Source: JBBDST01 sp040904765
GTDB lineage: Bacteria > Actinomycetota > Nitriliruptoria > Nitriliruptorales > Nitriliruptoraceae
Length of the DNA: 64,000 nucleotides
Assembly: GCA_040904765.1 (NCBI GenBank)
Contig: JBBDST010000065.1
Location: 3,297 to 67,296, forward strand
Direction of reading: 5' to 3'
In this document: positions 18,810 through 27,103 of the stretch, piece after piece
Layout of the letters: each line of letters opens with the position of its first letter
Numbering within the stretch: the first letter of the stretch is position 1
Translations under genes and position numbers: made by a program
The notes under the pieces: generated by a model
The model's database searches: none
The model's input: only the letters and a program-made list of their open reading frames with translations
Told to the model about the DNA's origin: nothing

Positions 18810-20156
18810 CTACAACAGCGGCAGATAACGCTCGATTTCGAAGTTGGTGACATGGGCCGAGTATTCGCCCCATTCGCGCCGTTTGTTTGCCAGGAAGTGC
18901 GAGAACAGGTGTTCGCCAAGCGTTTCGGCAACCAGTTCGGAATTCTGCATCACCGCAATTGCTTCCCCAAGACTTTCCGGGAGACGTTCGATTCCCATTG
19001 CGGCCCGCTCGACTTTGGTGAGTTCAAACGAGTTGTCCTCATATTCGTCAGGCAAGGTGTACTCCTCCTCGATGCCTTTCAGCCCGGCAGCAAGGATCAG
19101 TGCGAATGCAAGATACGGATTGCACGCCGGATCCGGGGCGCGGTATTCGATTCGCGCTGAGGTGCCCTTCCGCGGCTTGTACAGAGGAACGCGAATCAGT
19201 GCACTGCGGTTGGAATGCCCCCACGACACGTAGACGGGCGCTTCACCGGTTGGCATCGGCCCGTGCAATTGCGAGGCTAAACGTTTGTAGGAGTTCACCC
19301 ACTGGTTGGTGACAGCCGTGATTTCACGTGCGTGACGCAGCAATCCGGCGGTGAACGCCTTAGCCAACGGCGACAGGTTGTAGGGACCCTGTTCGTCATA
19401 GAACGCGTTGCGGTCGCCTTCAAACAAAGACAGGTGCAAGTGCATGGCACTACCCCACTGTCCTTCGAGCGGTTTGGGCATAAATGACGCGTAGATGCCT
19501 CGTTGTAACGCTGTTTCTTTTACGACCAGGCGGAAGGTCATGATGTTGTCAGCCATCGTCAACGCGTCCGCATACCGCAGATCAATTTCATGTTGTGATG
19601 GGGCAACTTCATGATGTGAGAATTCGACCGGGATTCCCATCCGTTCCAGGGTGTTGATGGCTTGGCGACGAAAGTCTTGTTGCACATCCAGTGGGGTCAT
19701 GTCGAAATATGAGCCGTTGTCGAGCGGTTCGCGACTGTTCGCATTCGGAAACAAGAAAAATTCCATCTCCGGATGGATATAAAACGTGAAACCCATCTCG
19801 GCGGCGCGACTCAACGTACGTTTCAATACGTAACGAGGATCGGCGGTGACGGCCGCACCATCGGGGGTCAAGATGTCGCAGAACATGCGGGCTACCCCTT
19901 GAGATTCGGGACGCCACGGCAAAATCTGAAAGGTTGACGCATCGGGGACGAGCAGCATGTCAGCTTCTTGGATACGAGCAAAGCCATCAATTGATGACCC
20001 GTCAAAGCCAATACCTTCCGTAAAGGCATTTTCGAGCTCAGCGGCGGTGATGGCAAGACTTTTTAAAAAGCCCAGCACGTCGGTGAACCACAGGCGGATG
20101 AAGCGAATATCGCGTTCTTCAACCGTCCGCAGCACAAACTCCTGCTGTTTTTCCAT
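18810..20156 (-). CDS. glnA: Glutamine synthetase type I, GlnA2-like
   Basis: A 448-residue synthetase joining ammonia and glutamate. Seen motifs are GIGFDGSSIDGF (about residue 48), MEFFLF, the SAMHLHLSLF stretch (about 240) and RIEYRAPDPACNPYLAFA (about 335). Where GSI-beta enzymes carry the adenylylation tyrosine (NLYDLP), this protein reads EDNSFELT, with Phe, so it resembles the non-adenylylated GlnA2 type. AAAGG precedes the ATG. It lies between amt and glnE on the same strand, the actinobacterial nitrogen-assimilation order. Confidence 0.95.
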   Translation of the reverse strand: MEKQQEFVLRTVEERDIRFIRLWFTDVLGFLKSLAITAAELENAFTEGIGFDGSSIDGFARIQEADMLLVPDASTFQILPWRPESQGVARMFCDILTPDGAAVTADPRYVLKRTLSRAAEMGFTFYIHPEMEFFLFPNANSREPLDNGSYFDMTPLDVQQDFRRQAINTLERMGIPVEFSHHEVAPSQHEIDLRYADALTMADNIMTFRLVVKETALQRGIYASFMPKPLEGQWGSAMHLHLSLFEGDRNAFYDEQGPYNLSPLAKAFTAGLLRHAREITAVTNQWVNSYKRLASQLHGPMPTGEAPVYVSWGHSNRSALIRVPLYKPRKGTSARIEYRAPDPACNPYLAFALILAAGLKGIEEEYTLPDEYEDNSFELTKVERAAMGIERLPESLGEAIAVMQNSELVAETLGEHLFSHFLANKRREWGEYSAHVTNFEIERYLPLL

Positions 20157-20239
20157 CCTGTTGCCTTTCGCGCCGCACCGTGGGTCCCATCACTGTAGAG
20201 CCTAATGGGACGCCGAGCGGATGTATGCACCGACCAGAC

Positions 20240-20278
20240 GCCGTTCGGCGCCGTACCCGTTGTACGGCGCCGAACGGC
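20240..20278 (-). terminator. Perfect 17-bp stem-loop between amt and glnA
   Basis: GCCGTTCGGCGCCGTAC (20240-20256) and its exact reverse complement (20262-20278) enclose a 5-base loop CCGTT. It starts 48 bases after the amt stop and is not followed by a T run. It is probably an I-shaped terminator or processing site that separates amt from glnA expression. Confidence 0.65.
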
Positions 20279-20294
20279 ATTTCCACTTGGCAAA

Positions 20295-20312
20295 GTTTCC
20301 TCACGGGGAAAC
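20295..20312 (-). promoter_or_regulatory. GTTTCC-N6-GGAAAC inverted repeat after amt
   Basis: Six-base arms at 20295-20300 and 20307-20312 lie 14 bases beyond the amt stop. They could be a small transcript-end hairpin, or a GlnR-type half-site pair serving glnA. Confidence 0.35.
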
Positions 20313-20326
20313 GTTTGTGTTTGCTG

Positions 20327-21631
20327 CTAGCTGCGTGTCAGTTCGGGATAACCCGGAACACCGTGTTCGGAGACGTCAAGTCCGGCAACTTCATCTTCTT
20401 CGCTGACACGAAGCTGACCGATGGCTTTCAGCACACCAAACAGCACTGCGCTTGCAGCACCGACCCAGACGATCACGCCGACGATTCCTTGAACTTGGGC
20501 CCACAGCAGTTCCGCACCGCCGCCGTAGAACAAGCCACCGTCTTGCGCAGCCAAGCCGACCCAAAGGGTGCCAAGGATGCCGCAGGTGCCATGCACGCTG
20601 ACAGCACCGACCGGGTCATCGATACGGATCGAGTCCAAGAATTTAACGGACAGGGCAACCACAACGCCGGCGATCAAACCGACAACCAATGACATGATGG
20701 GTGACACCACGTGAGCGCCAGCAGTGATCGAAACCAGACCGGCAAGAATGCCGTTTGCCATCATGGCTACGTCCCATTTGCCATTCGTCAACCGGGTGTA
20801 CAAGCCGGCCATGGCGCCACCGGCACCACCGGCAAGGGCAGTTGTAACAATGACAATTGCGATTAGTGGACCGTCTAGACCAAGTACCGAACCACCGTTG
20901 AAGCCAAACCAGCCAAAGAACAGCAGCAACGTACCTAGTGCTACGAGCACAATAGAGTGGCCGGGAATGGCGCGTGCTTTACCATTCGCGTCAAACTTGC
21001 CAATACGAGGGCCAAGAAAAATGGCGCCCATAAGACCAGCAACACCACCGGTTAGGTGAACGATCGTTGAGCCGGCAAAGTCTACGAAGCCCAGTTCAGA
21101 AACCCATCCGCCACCCCATGTCCACGCGCCAACAACGGGGTAGATCAACGCGGTCATCACCACGGCGACCGCAACATAGGCGCCAAACTTCATGCGTTCG
21201 GCAACCGCACCCGAAACAATGGTGGCAGCGGTAGCAGCGAACATGGCTTGGAACGCAAAGTCCATCTCAAGCGTTGCAATTGGCTCATAGGAACCACCGA
21301 GCAGGAAGAACTGGTCAGTGCCGAACAGTCCGGCGACTTGTTCGCCATACATCACGCCCCACCCGATGGCGAAGTAGACGATCATCCCCAGCGAAATCGT
21401 CATCAGGTTTTTCCCAATGATGTTCGCCGCGTTTTTCTGCCGGGTCAAGCCGGCTTCCAGCATCGAAAACCCAGCGTGCATGATGAACACAAGTACAGTC
21501 GCAACCATCAGATACAGCACCAACGTTGCGAGGTACAGGCCCTCGATGTCGACACTGTCCTGAGCGTATGCGGGCACACTGAGCGCCATTAGCGCGGCGG
21601 TGACCGCCCCCAACTTCATTAGACGCTTCAC
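20327..21631 (-). CDS. amt: Ammonium transporter, Amt family
   Basis: About 434 residues with a cleavable signal sequence (MKLGAVTAALMALSVPAYAQ) and eleven predicted membrane helices. The twin channel histidines are in STIVHLTGGVAGL and GAVSVHGTCGILG, and the C-terminal tail has GLDVSEHGVPGYPE. It admits ammonium across the membrane. The open frame extends to 21691, but GGAGGG followed by GTG 21631 marks the start. It heads the amt-glnA-glnE block; a GlnR-like array lies upstream. No glnB or glnD follows, unlike the common amtB-glnB-glnD order. Confidence 0.95.
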   Translation of the reverse strand: MKRLMKLGAVTAALMALSVPAYAQDSVDIEGLYLATLVLYLMVATVLVFIMHAGFSMLEAGLTRQKNAANIIGKNLMTISLGMIVYFAIGWGVMYGEQVAGLFGTDQFFLLGGSYEPIATLEMDFAFQAMFAATAATIVSGAVAERMKFGAYVAVAVVMTALIYPVVGAWTWGGGWVSELGFVDFAGSTIVHLTGGVAGLMGAIFLGPRIGKFDANGKARAIPGHSIVLVALGTLLLFFGWFGFNGGSVLGLDGPLIAIVIVTTALAGGAGGAMAGLYTRLTNGKWDVAMMANGILAGLVSITAGAHVVSPIMSLVVGLIAGVVVALSVKFLDSIRIDDPVGAVSVHGTCGILGTLWVGLAAQDGGLFYGGGAELLWAQVQGIVGVIVWVGAASAVLFGVLKAIGQLRVSEEDEVAGLDVSEHGVPGYPELTRS

Positions 21632-21668
21632 AGGATCCCTCCAGATCTCGGCTTTGGCGGTGCGGGCG

Positions 21669-21689
21669 GGTTCGTTGTTTGAACGAACC
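21669..21689 (-). promoter_or_regulatory. Inverted repeat in amt leader
   Basis: Perfect arms GGTTCGTT (21669-21676) and AACGAACC (21682-21689) surround 5 bases, 38 bases before the amt start. It could form a hairpin in the leader transcript or be a repressor operator. Confidence 0.45.
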
Positions 21690-21738
21690 ACATAGGTCCC
21701 GTATTCACCGCTACGTTTAAGGACACTAAACTCGCCGA

Positions 21739-21776
21739 GTTTCCCACCGGTTCGGCAAACGTTTCATTCACGTTTC
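21739..21776 (-). promoter_or_regulatory. GlnR-like operator array upstream of amt
   Basis: On the minus strand four pentamers occur at exact 11-base pitch: GAAAC (21776-21772), GAAAC (21765-21761), CGAAC (21754-21750), GAAAC (21743-21739), each separated by 6 bases. This is the spacing of the actinobacterial GlnR box (GTnAC-n6-GAAAC repeated). It lies 108-145 bases before the amt start, where an activator would bind, and also about 50 bases before the divergent nadE start. GlnR binding is inference. Confidence 0.65.
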
Positions 21777-21825
21777 ATCTTTGGGGGGCGCCAATGGGGT
21801 TGTCGGAACGGACAAAGGCCGTAAA

Positions 21826-23532
21826 ATGGTGTTTCGGGTCGCTTTAGCGCAACTTCGCAACCGTGTTGGAGACATCAGCGGCAACGCCACACAAATGAAA
21901 CACTTGTGGGAACAGGCCGATTCAGCCGGCGCTGACCTTGTTGTTTTTCCAGAGTTGGCGTTAACCGGCTATCCGCCTGAAGACCTGTTGTTGAAACGTG
22001 AAGTGGTCAACGCGAACCTTGATGCGATGACGCAACTGTCTCAAATAGCCACGTTGCATAGCGCTGCGGTGATCGGTCATGTTGGCCGCAGCGAAAACAA
22101 CGAACCCAACCCGGGGGAACAGTGGGATGCCCCGCAACACACCCGTTCATTAACGAACGCGTTGAGTGTGCTGCATCGCGGCAACGTCCGTGCGACGTAT
22201 CGCAAACAGCGCCTGCCAAACTACGGAGTGTTTGACGAACGCCGTTACTTCATGGCAGGTAACGACACGTGCGTAGTGACACTGAACGACACTCGGGTCG
22301 GATTTTTAATCTGTGAAGATCTGTGGAGTGACACCGGACCTGGGCAACGGCTTGTCAACGCAGGCATTGACGTTTTGGTCGTCATCAACGCTTCGCCGTA
22401 TCACCAAGGCAAACGTGACGACCGTGAGTTGTGGTGCCGGACGTACGCCACTCGTGGCCAGATGCATGTCGTGTATCTCAACACGGTTGGCGGGCAAGAC
22501 GACGTTGTGTTTGATGGCGACTCGTTTGTGCTTGACCCTACCGGTGCGGTCGTGTGCCGCCTTGCTCAGTTCCGCGATGACTTTGTGATTTGTGATCTTG
22601 CGATTGGCAGTGATAACCCGACAAACCCCCGACCCAGGCTGCCACCTGTAGTGAGCATGCCTCGGCTCGAACCCAACGCTGAAGTGTGGGAAGCATTAGT
22701 GTGCGCAACCCACGACTACTGCGCCAACAACGGTTTTCAACAGGTCGTGCTTGGACTGTCTGGCGGCATCGATTCGGCCGTGACCGCAGCCATCGCCGCT
22801 GATGCGCTTGGCGCTGAGCATGTCACGGGTATTGCTCTGCCAAGCCCTTACTCGTCAGAACATTCACGCACAGACGCCGCAGAGGCAGCGAAACTGCTCG
22901 GTATTACCTTTCATGAACTACCGATTGGTGCACCACTGGCAGCGTTGAGTGACGTGCTAGACGGTCTCGTTGTGACCGGATTCAACCGGCCTGATGGGCG
23001 TAAAGCCGGTGTGGCATACGAAAACATGCAGTCACGGCTGCGTGGACTTACCGTCATGGCACTCGCCAACGAAATGAATGCCATTGCCCTTACCACCGGC
23101 AACAAATCAGAGTATGCGGTCGGGTATGCCACTCTGTATGGCGATATGGCCGGCGGCTACGGGCCGTTAAAAGACGTCGAAAAAACCCTCGTGTTTGAGC
23201 TTGCCCGCTGGCGGAACACCCAGAGTCTGGTCATCCCGCTGAACACGATCGAAAAACCGCCGTCAGCCGAGTTGCGCCCAGGCCAGTTCGACAGCGACTC
23301 GCTGCCTGACTATCCGATCCTTGATGCAATCATTCGAATGTATGTCGAACAAGCTGCGTCATTGGCTGACATTGTTGCTGCCGGCATCGACCGACAGACC
23401 GCAGCGCGAGTGATCCGCATGATTGACCGGGCCGAGTTCAAACGACGACAAGCTGCCCCTGGACCCAAAATCACCATCCGGGCGTTTGGTCGTGACCGGC
23501 GTATGCCGATCACACAATTGTGGCGTGATTGA
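21826..23532 (+). CDS. nadE: Glutamine-dependent NAD+ synthetase
   Basis: About 568 residues in two domains. The nitrilase-like glutaminase half has the Glu-Lys-Cys triad in FPELALTGYP, TYRKQRLPNYG and LICEDLW. The synthetase half begins near residue 300 with the PP-loop GLSGGIDSAV and contains TTGNKSEYAVGYATLYGDM. It converts nicotinate adenine dinucleotide to NAD+ with glutamine as amide donor. ATG 21826 follows AAAGG; an upstream TTG 21781 is less likely. Its 3' end overlaps the convergent MFS gene by 23 bases. Confidence 0.95.
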   Translation: MVFRVALAQLRNRVGDISGNATQMKHLWEQADSAGADLVVFPELALTGYPPEDLLLKREVVNANLDAMTQLSQIATLHSAAVIGHVGRSENNEPNPGEQWDAPQHTRSLTNALSVLHRGNVRATYRKQRLPNYGVFDERRYFMAGNDTCVVTLNDTRVGFLICEDLWSDTGPGQRLVNAGIDVLVVINASPYHQGKRDDRELWCRTYATRGQMHVVYLNTVGGQDDVVFDGDSFVLDPTGAVVCRLAQFRDDFVICDLAIGSDNPTNPRPRLPPVVSMPRLEPNAEVWEALVCATHDYCANNGFQQVVLGLSGGIDSAVTAAIAADALGAEHVTGIALPSPYSSEHSRTDAAEAAKLLGITFHELPIGAPLAALSDVLDGLVVTGFNRPDGRKAGVAYENMQSRLRGLTVMALANEMNAIALTTGNKSEYAVGYATLYGDMAGGYGPLKDVEKTLVFELARWRNTQSLVIPLNTIEKPPSAELRPGQFDSDSLPDYPILDAIIRMYVEQAASLADIVAAGIDRQTAARVIRMIDRAEFKRRQAAPGPKITIRAFGRDRRMPITQLWRD

Positions 23533-24757
23533 GCCTTGAGGGGCGCACTGCAACAGCGAACATCACCACAACTGTTGCGACCACCAGATGGGCGACTCGT
23601 ACCGTTGTGGCATCAGCAATCGCACCGTTGATCGCCGCGGCAATCGGACGTGAACCCAAAAACGCCATCGACCACAGTGCCATGACGCGTCCACGTAAAC
23701 CTTCAGGTAGTCGCTGTTGAATAAGCGTGCTAAACGCCGTAAGCGACATGGTCATACCTGAACCAGCCAACGCAAACCCGCCTAGCGCGACTGGCACGGC
23801 AGTGCTTAACCCGGCAATAGCAGTGCCAAGTGCAAGCGCGCCCAGCCCAAATGCTCCGGAAGTTTCTAATCCGATCCGTCGCCTCAGCGTGCCTAGCACC
23901 ACAAAGATGGCGCCCGCACCCACCCCAAAAGCAGATGCAAACGCACCGACAAGAGTCGCACCGGCATTAAACGAAGCCGACAAGGCAGGCGTCAAAGTCA
24001 ACACCGGATCGGCTCCAATACCAACGGCGGTCACCCCAACTAGCAGCAGCATGACGGTTGGTTGTTGGCGCACATACAGCCAACCTGCCCGCATCCGTCG
24101 ATCGTGCAAACCTTCGTCACGTTGCCGTTCCACGATCGGGAGCACCAGTAAAACGACCGCAAAAAAGAGATTCGCAGCCGCAGCCATCAGAAACGCTGCC
24201 GCCGGACTGTAAGTGACTGCCACCAGGGCCCCGATGGCAGGGCCGGTGGCACGCGCCAACGTAAACGGCACTGAATTCAACGCAACCGCCGCAGCTAATT
24301 CCTCCTCGCGTACAAGCGATGGGATGAGCGCGTTCATCGCCGGGCCGCCGACCACAAAGCCGATACCGACTACCAGCGCGCTTGCGATTACCCATCCGGC
24401 GCTTTGTAGCCCGTCTGATCCGGCCACAAGAAGTGCCACCGCTAACCCGCCTGAGCCGGCAACGTTGATGAACCGTCCGATCACCACCTGCACAGTGCGC
24501 CGCCCACGATCAGCAGCAGCACCTGCCAGCGGTGCAAACAGCAGTTGTGGTGTGAACTGTGCGACGCTAACTAGACCCACCACAAATGCCGAACCAGACA
24601 GTTCATAGGCCAGAATTGCCGCGACAATATTGTGTATCCACACCCCGCCGGTGGCAAGCAATTTGCCTAAAAAAAACGGGCCAAACACGGGGTCTCGTAG
24701 GAGACGGATGGGTCCACGTGGCGCCGGTGCGTTGTCTTGTGTGGGCGTCTCTGGCAC
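23510..24757 (-). CDS. MFS transporter, EntS-like
   Basis: A 415-residue protein with about twelve hydrophobic segments. LAGAAADRGRRTVQVVIGR matches the conserved loop between helices 2 and 3 of major facilitator proteins, and the N-terminal PVFGPFFLGKLLATGG resembles the enterobactin-exporter (MFS_3) branch. Drug or metabolite export is likely; the substrate is unknown. It converges on nadE with a 23-base coding overlap and follows the small two-helix protein gene on the same strand. Confidence 0.82.
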   Translation of the reverse strand: MPETPTQDNAPAPRGPIRLLRDPVFGPFFLGKLLATGGVWIHNIVAAILAYELSGSAFVVGLVSVAQFTPQLLFAPLAGAAADRGRRTVQVVIGRFINVAGSGGLAVALLVAGSDGLQSAGWVIASALVVGIGFVVGGPAMNALIPSLVREEELAAAVALNSVPFTLARATGPAIGALVAVTYSPAAAFLMAAAANLFFAVVLLVLPIVERQRDEGLHDRRMRAGWLYVRQQPTVMLLLVGVTAVGIGADPVLTLTPALSASFNAGATLVGAFASAFGVGAGAIFVVLGTLRRRIGLETSGAFGLGALALGTAIAGLSTAVPVALGGFALAGSGMTMSLTAFSTLIQQRLPEGLRGRVMALWSMAFLGSRPIAAAINGAIADATTVRVAHLVVATVVVMFAVAVRPSRLNHATIV

Positions 24758-24790
24758 CGACCACTCCCTTTTAAGACGTGCACGTGCGCA

Positions 24791-25312
24791 TCACGCTGTC
24801 TCGTCACGATACTCCTCATAACTCAACACGGCGACCAGTTCACTGCGGGCAACAATACGCATCAACCGACGGTACTGGCGTTCTGTACTGATCGTGACGA
24901 GCACGGCAACCCCGCCAGGCAGTAGCGGCGCGAACGTGCGTTCCCACAGCGGCGCCATCGTGGGAACCGTTTGAAACGCCAAAAGGACCCCAATCCCCCA
25001 GCCAAACACAGCTCCAGCTGCAGCGCCTGATGCCAGCACGACAACGGTTGCTTGGCTAAACACGGCCAACAGCAATGCGCCTGGCACAACGCCGATGAGC
25101 GCGCCGATAAGCCCGCCGGTAAGGGCACGTTTCGCGAGCGTTTGGGTGATCCCTCGGTCGACTTGCCGATCCGCGTACCGGCCGGCAGTTGTCACTTCGC
25201 TCGGAGCGAGAAACCGCATCGCGTCACCGTCAAAGCCTGCCCGTGACAGGCGCGAGACGGTGCGGCGCGCAGTCGTCCCATCAAGGTGAAACAGCACCAT
25301 CTCGCCAACCAT
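24791..25312 (-). CDS. Hypothetical membrane protein with two helices
   Basis: A 173-residue protein. The N-terminal 50 residues are soluble (FHLDGTTARRTVSRLSRAGFDG), resembling the start of general-stress-protein-17M-type proteins. Two glycine-rich hydrophobic segments follow (about 66-87 and 92-115), and the C-terminus is soluble again (YRRLMRIVARSELVAVLSYE). No catalytic motif is seen and no function can be assigned. It is divergent from panB. Confidence 0.6.
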   Translation of the reverse strand: MVGEMVLFHLDGTTARRTVSRLSRAGFDGDAMRFLAPSEVTTAGRYADRQVDRGITQTLAKRALTGGLIGALIGVVPGALLLAVFSQATVVVLASGAAAGAVFGWGIGVLLAFQTVPTMAPLWERTFAPLLPGGVAVLVTISTERQYRRLMRIVARSELVAVLSYEEYRDETA

Positions 25313-25440
25313 GCCGCCCCCAAATTGGTTCTCGCAAGTCGAACATGTGTCATGACTTCACGCCACCATGTAGCCTCGAGAGCACACGCCGCTGGACCCG
25401 CGCCGCTAAGGCTATCGTCGGGCCGGCAGGAGAGGACGAC

Positions 25441-26286
25441 ATGTCTGTGCACCCTGATGATTCTGATGCGAACCATCCCGCGAGACGTCCCGTTACGGTG
25501 CGTACCCTCGCCAAAATGCGGGCTGATGGTGAACGTTTTGCCATGGTCACCGCATCCGATGCCGCATCAGCGCGGCTGGTTGCCGACGCTGGCGTACCCG
25601 TGATTCTGGTAGGTGACAGTTTGGCGATGGTCGCGCTTGGCTACCCATCTACGTTACACATCACGTTAGATGAGATGGTGCATCACACCCGGGCGGTGCG
25701 TCGCGGCGCCCCAGATGCGCTGATTATCGCCGACATGCCTTTTGGCACGTTTCAGCTAGGAGTTGATGCGGCCTTGAAAGCCGGTGTCCGACTCATGCAA
25801 GAAGGACACGCGTCGGGCGTGAAGCTTGAAGGCGGCCAGGCAGTACTTGCCCAGGTTCGTTCACTGGTGGCTGCCGGCATCCCGGTAATGGGCCACTTAG
25901 GTTTAACTCCGCAGTCGGTACATCAGTTTGGCGGGTTTACGGTGCAGGCACGTGATGACGCGGCAGCCAACACGTTGGTTGATGATGCCCGGGCGCTTGA
26001 AGCTGCCGGCGCATTTTCGGTAGTGCTTGAATGTGTGCCCGACTCGGTGGGTCAACGTGCTACCGAAGCTGTGACGATCCCGACGATCGGGATCGGTGCC
26101 GGCCCGTCAACCTCAGCTCAGGTGCTGGTGTTTCATGATCTGCTCGGCTTGACGTCAGGTCGTCTGCCCCGTTTTGTCAAGCCGTACGCCAACCTAAGTG
26201 AGACGGCGATCACAGCATTGCGTACGTTTAACGACGAGGTTGCAAACGGCACATTCCCTGGCCCCGAACACTGTTATGGCGGCTAG
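25441..26286 (+). CDS. panB: 3-methyl-2-oxobutanoate hydroxymethyltransferase
   Basis: A 281-residue TIM-barrel enzyme that makes ketopantoate, the first step of pantothenate and CoA synthesis. Motifs seen are VTASDAASARLVADAG, ILVGDSLAMVALGYPSTL, IADMPFGTFQ, VKLEGG, GHLGLTPQSVHQFGG and TIGIGAGPSTSAQVLVFHD. The frame is open back to 25189, but GGAGAGGACGAC before ATG 25441 and family length decide the start. It converges with the BtuF-like gene, the two stop codons sharing a CTAG palindrome. Confidence 0.96.
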   Translation: MSVHPDDSDANHPARRPVTVRTLAKMRADGERFAMVTASDAASARLVADAGVPVILVGDSLAMVALGYPSTLHITLDEMVHHTRAVRRGAPDALIIADMPFGTFQLGVDAALKAGVRLMQEGHASGVKLEGGQAVLAQVRSLVAAGIPVMGHLGLTPQSVHQFGGFTVQARDDAAANTLVDDARALEAAGAFSVVLECVPDSVGQRATEAVTIPTIGIGAGPSTSAQVLVFHDLLGLTSGRLPRFVKPYANLSETAITALRTFNDEVANGTFPGPEHCYGG

Positions 26287-27092
26287 CGGGGTGAACGGTT
26301 AAGTGCCCGAAGCGCTTGGCGCGCTTGAGGTGTGCGCGAACCCCACCAGAACAGGTCCGTGCCAGCGTACGGCAAGACGGTTGTGCCTGGCCAGGCAGCA
26401 AACATGGCCTGATCGGCTTCGCTAAACGGGTAGGGCTCATCGGGCAGAAGCACCACGTCGGGTTGTTGGGCGGCGACGTCTTTGAGCAATAGTTGCGGGT
26501 AGCGTGGATCGTCTGTTGCGGTGACAAGATCAAACCCTGCGTCTGTCAAAAGACGCCCGGCGTAGGTGTCGGTCCCGACACACCACCATGTTTCTTGTTC
26601 GCCATGGTGTGCTCCGTCGCGCCATATCGGACAAAAAAGGCGCGGACGTGTGCCTGTGGGTGTGACGGGCGCTACGGCACGGATCGTGTTTGCCAGCGCG
26701 GCACCCTCTCTTGGACAGTCGAGTAGGACTGCCAGCTTTTCGATGACGTTGGCAACATCATCGATGGTGCGCACACGAGTGACATACACGGCGACGCCGG
26801 CTGCTTCGAGACGATCAATATCGATTTTGCGGTTTTCTTCGTCGTTGGCCAGTACAAGGTCTGGCTTAAGAGCGATCGCGGCGGCGACGTCTGGATTTTT
26901 TGTGCCGCGTAGGCGGCGCGCCCGAGTGAAACCGTCCGCGGGTTCGACACAGAAGTCGGTTACTCCAACAAGGTCTTGACCGCGGCCAAATTCGTGTACG
27001 AGTTCCGAAATGTTCGGAACGAGACTTACAAGCCGCTTGGGTGGGCCAGACAGTTCGATGCTCCGTTCAAGGTCGTCAACGACCAAACCCAT
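26283..27092 (-). CDS. Helical-backbone metal receptor (BtuF-like) without signal peptide
   Basis: A 269-residue periplasmic-binding-protein fold: RLVSLVPNISELVHEFG near residue 20, VGVTDFCVEP, ALKPDLVLANDEEN (about 76) and QQPDVVLLPDEPYPFSEADQ near the C-terminus. Relatives bind cobalamin or metal chelates outside the membrane for an ABC importer, but no signal peptide or lipobox is present and no importer genes lie nearby. It is followed downstream on the same strand by nothing, and is preceded by a cobalamin adenosyltransferase gene, so an intracellular corrinoid-binding role is a reasonable inference. Confidence 0.75.
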   Translation of the reverse strand: MGLVVDDLERSIELSGPPKRLVSLVPNISELVHEFGRGQDLVGVTDFCVEPADGFTRARRLRGTKNPDVAAAIALKPDLVLANDEENRKIDIDRLEAAGVAVYVTRVRTIDDVANVIEKLAVLLDCPREGAALANTIRAVAPVTPTGTRPRLFCPIWRDGAHHGEQETWWCVGTDTYAGRLLTDAGFDLVTATDDPRYPQLLLKDVAAQQPDVVLLPDEPYPFSEADQAMFAAWPGTTVLPYAGTDLFWWGSRTPQARQALRALNRSPR

Positions 27093-27103
27093 CGTTTGCT
27101 CCG

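Noticed and set aside
25189..25440. N-terminal extension of panB
   Set aside because: It overlaps the divergent gene and lacks family similarity; GGAGAGG marks ATG 25441.
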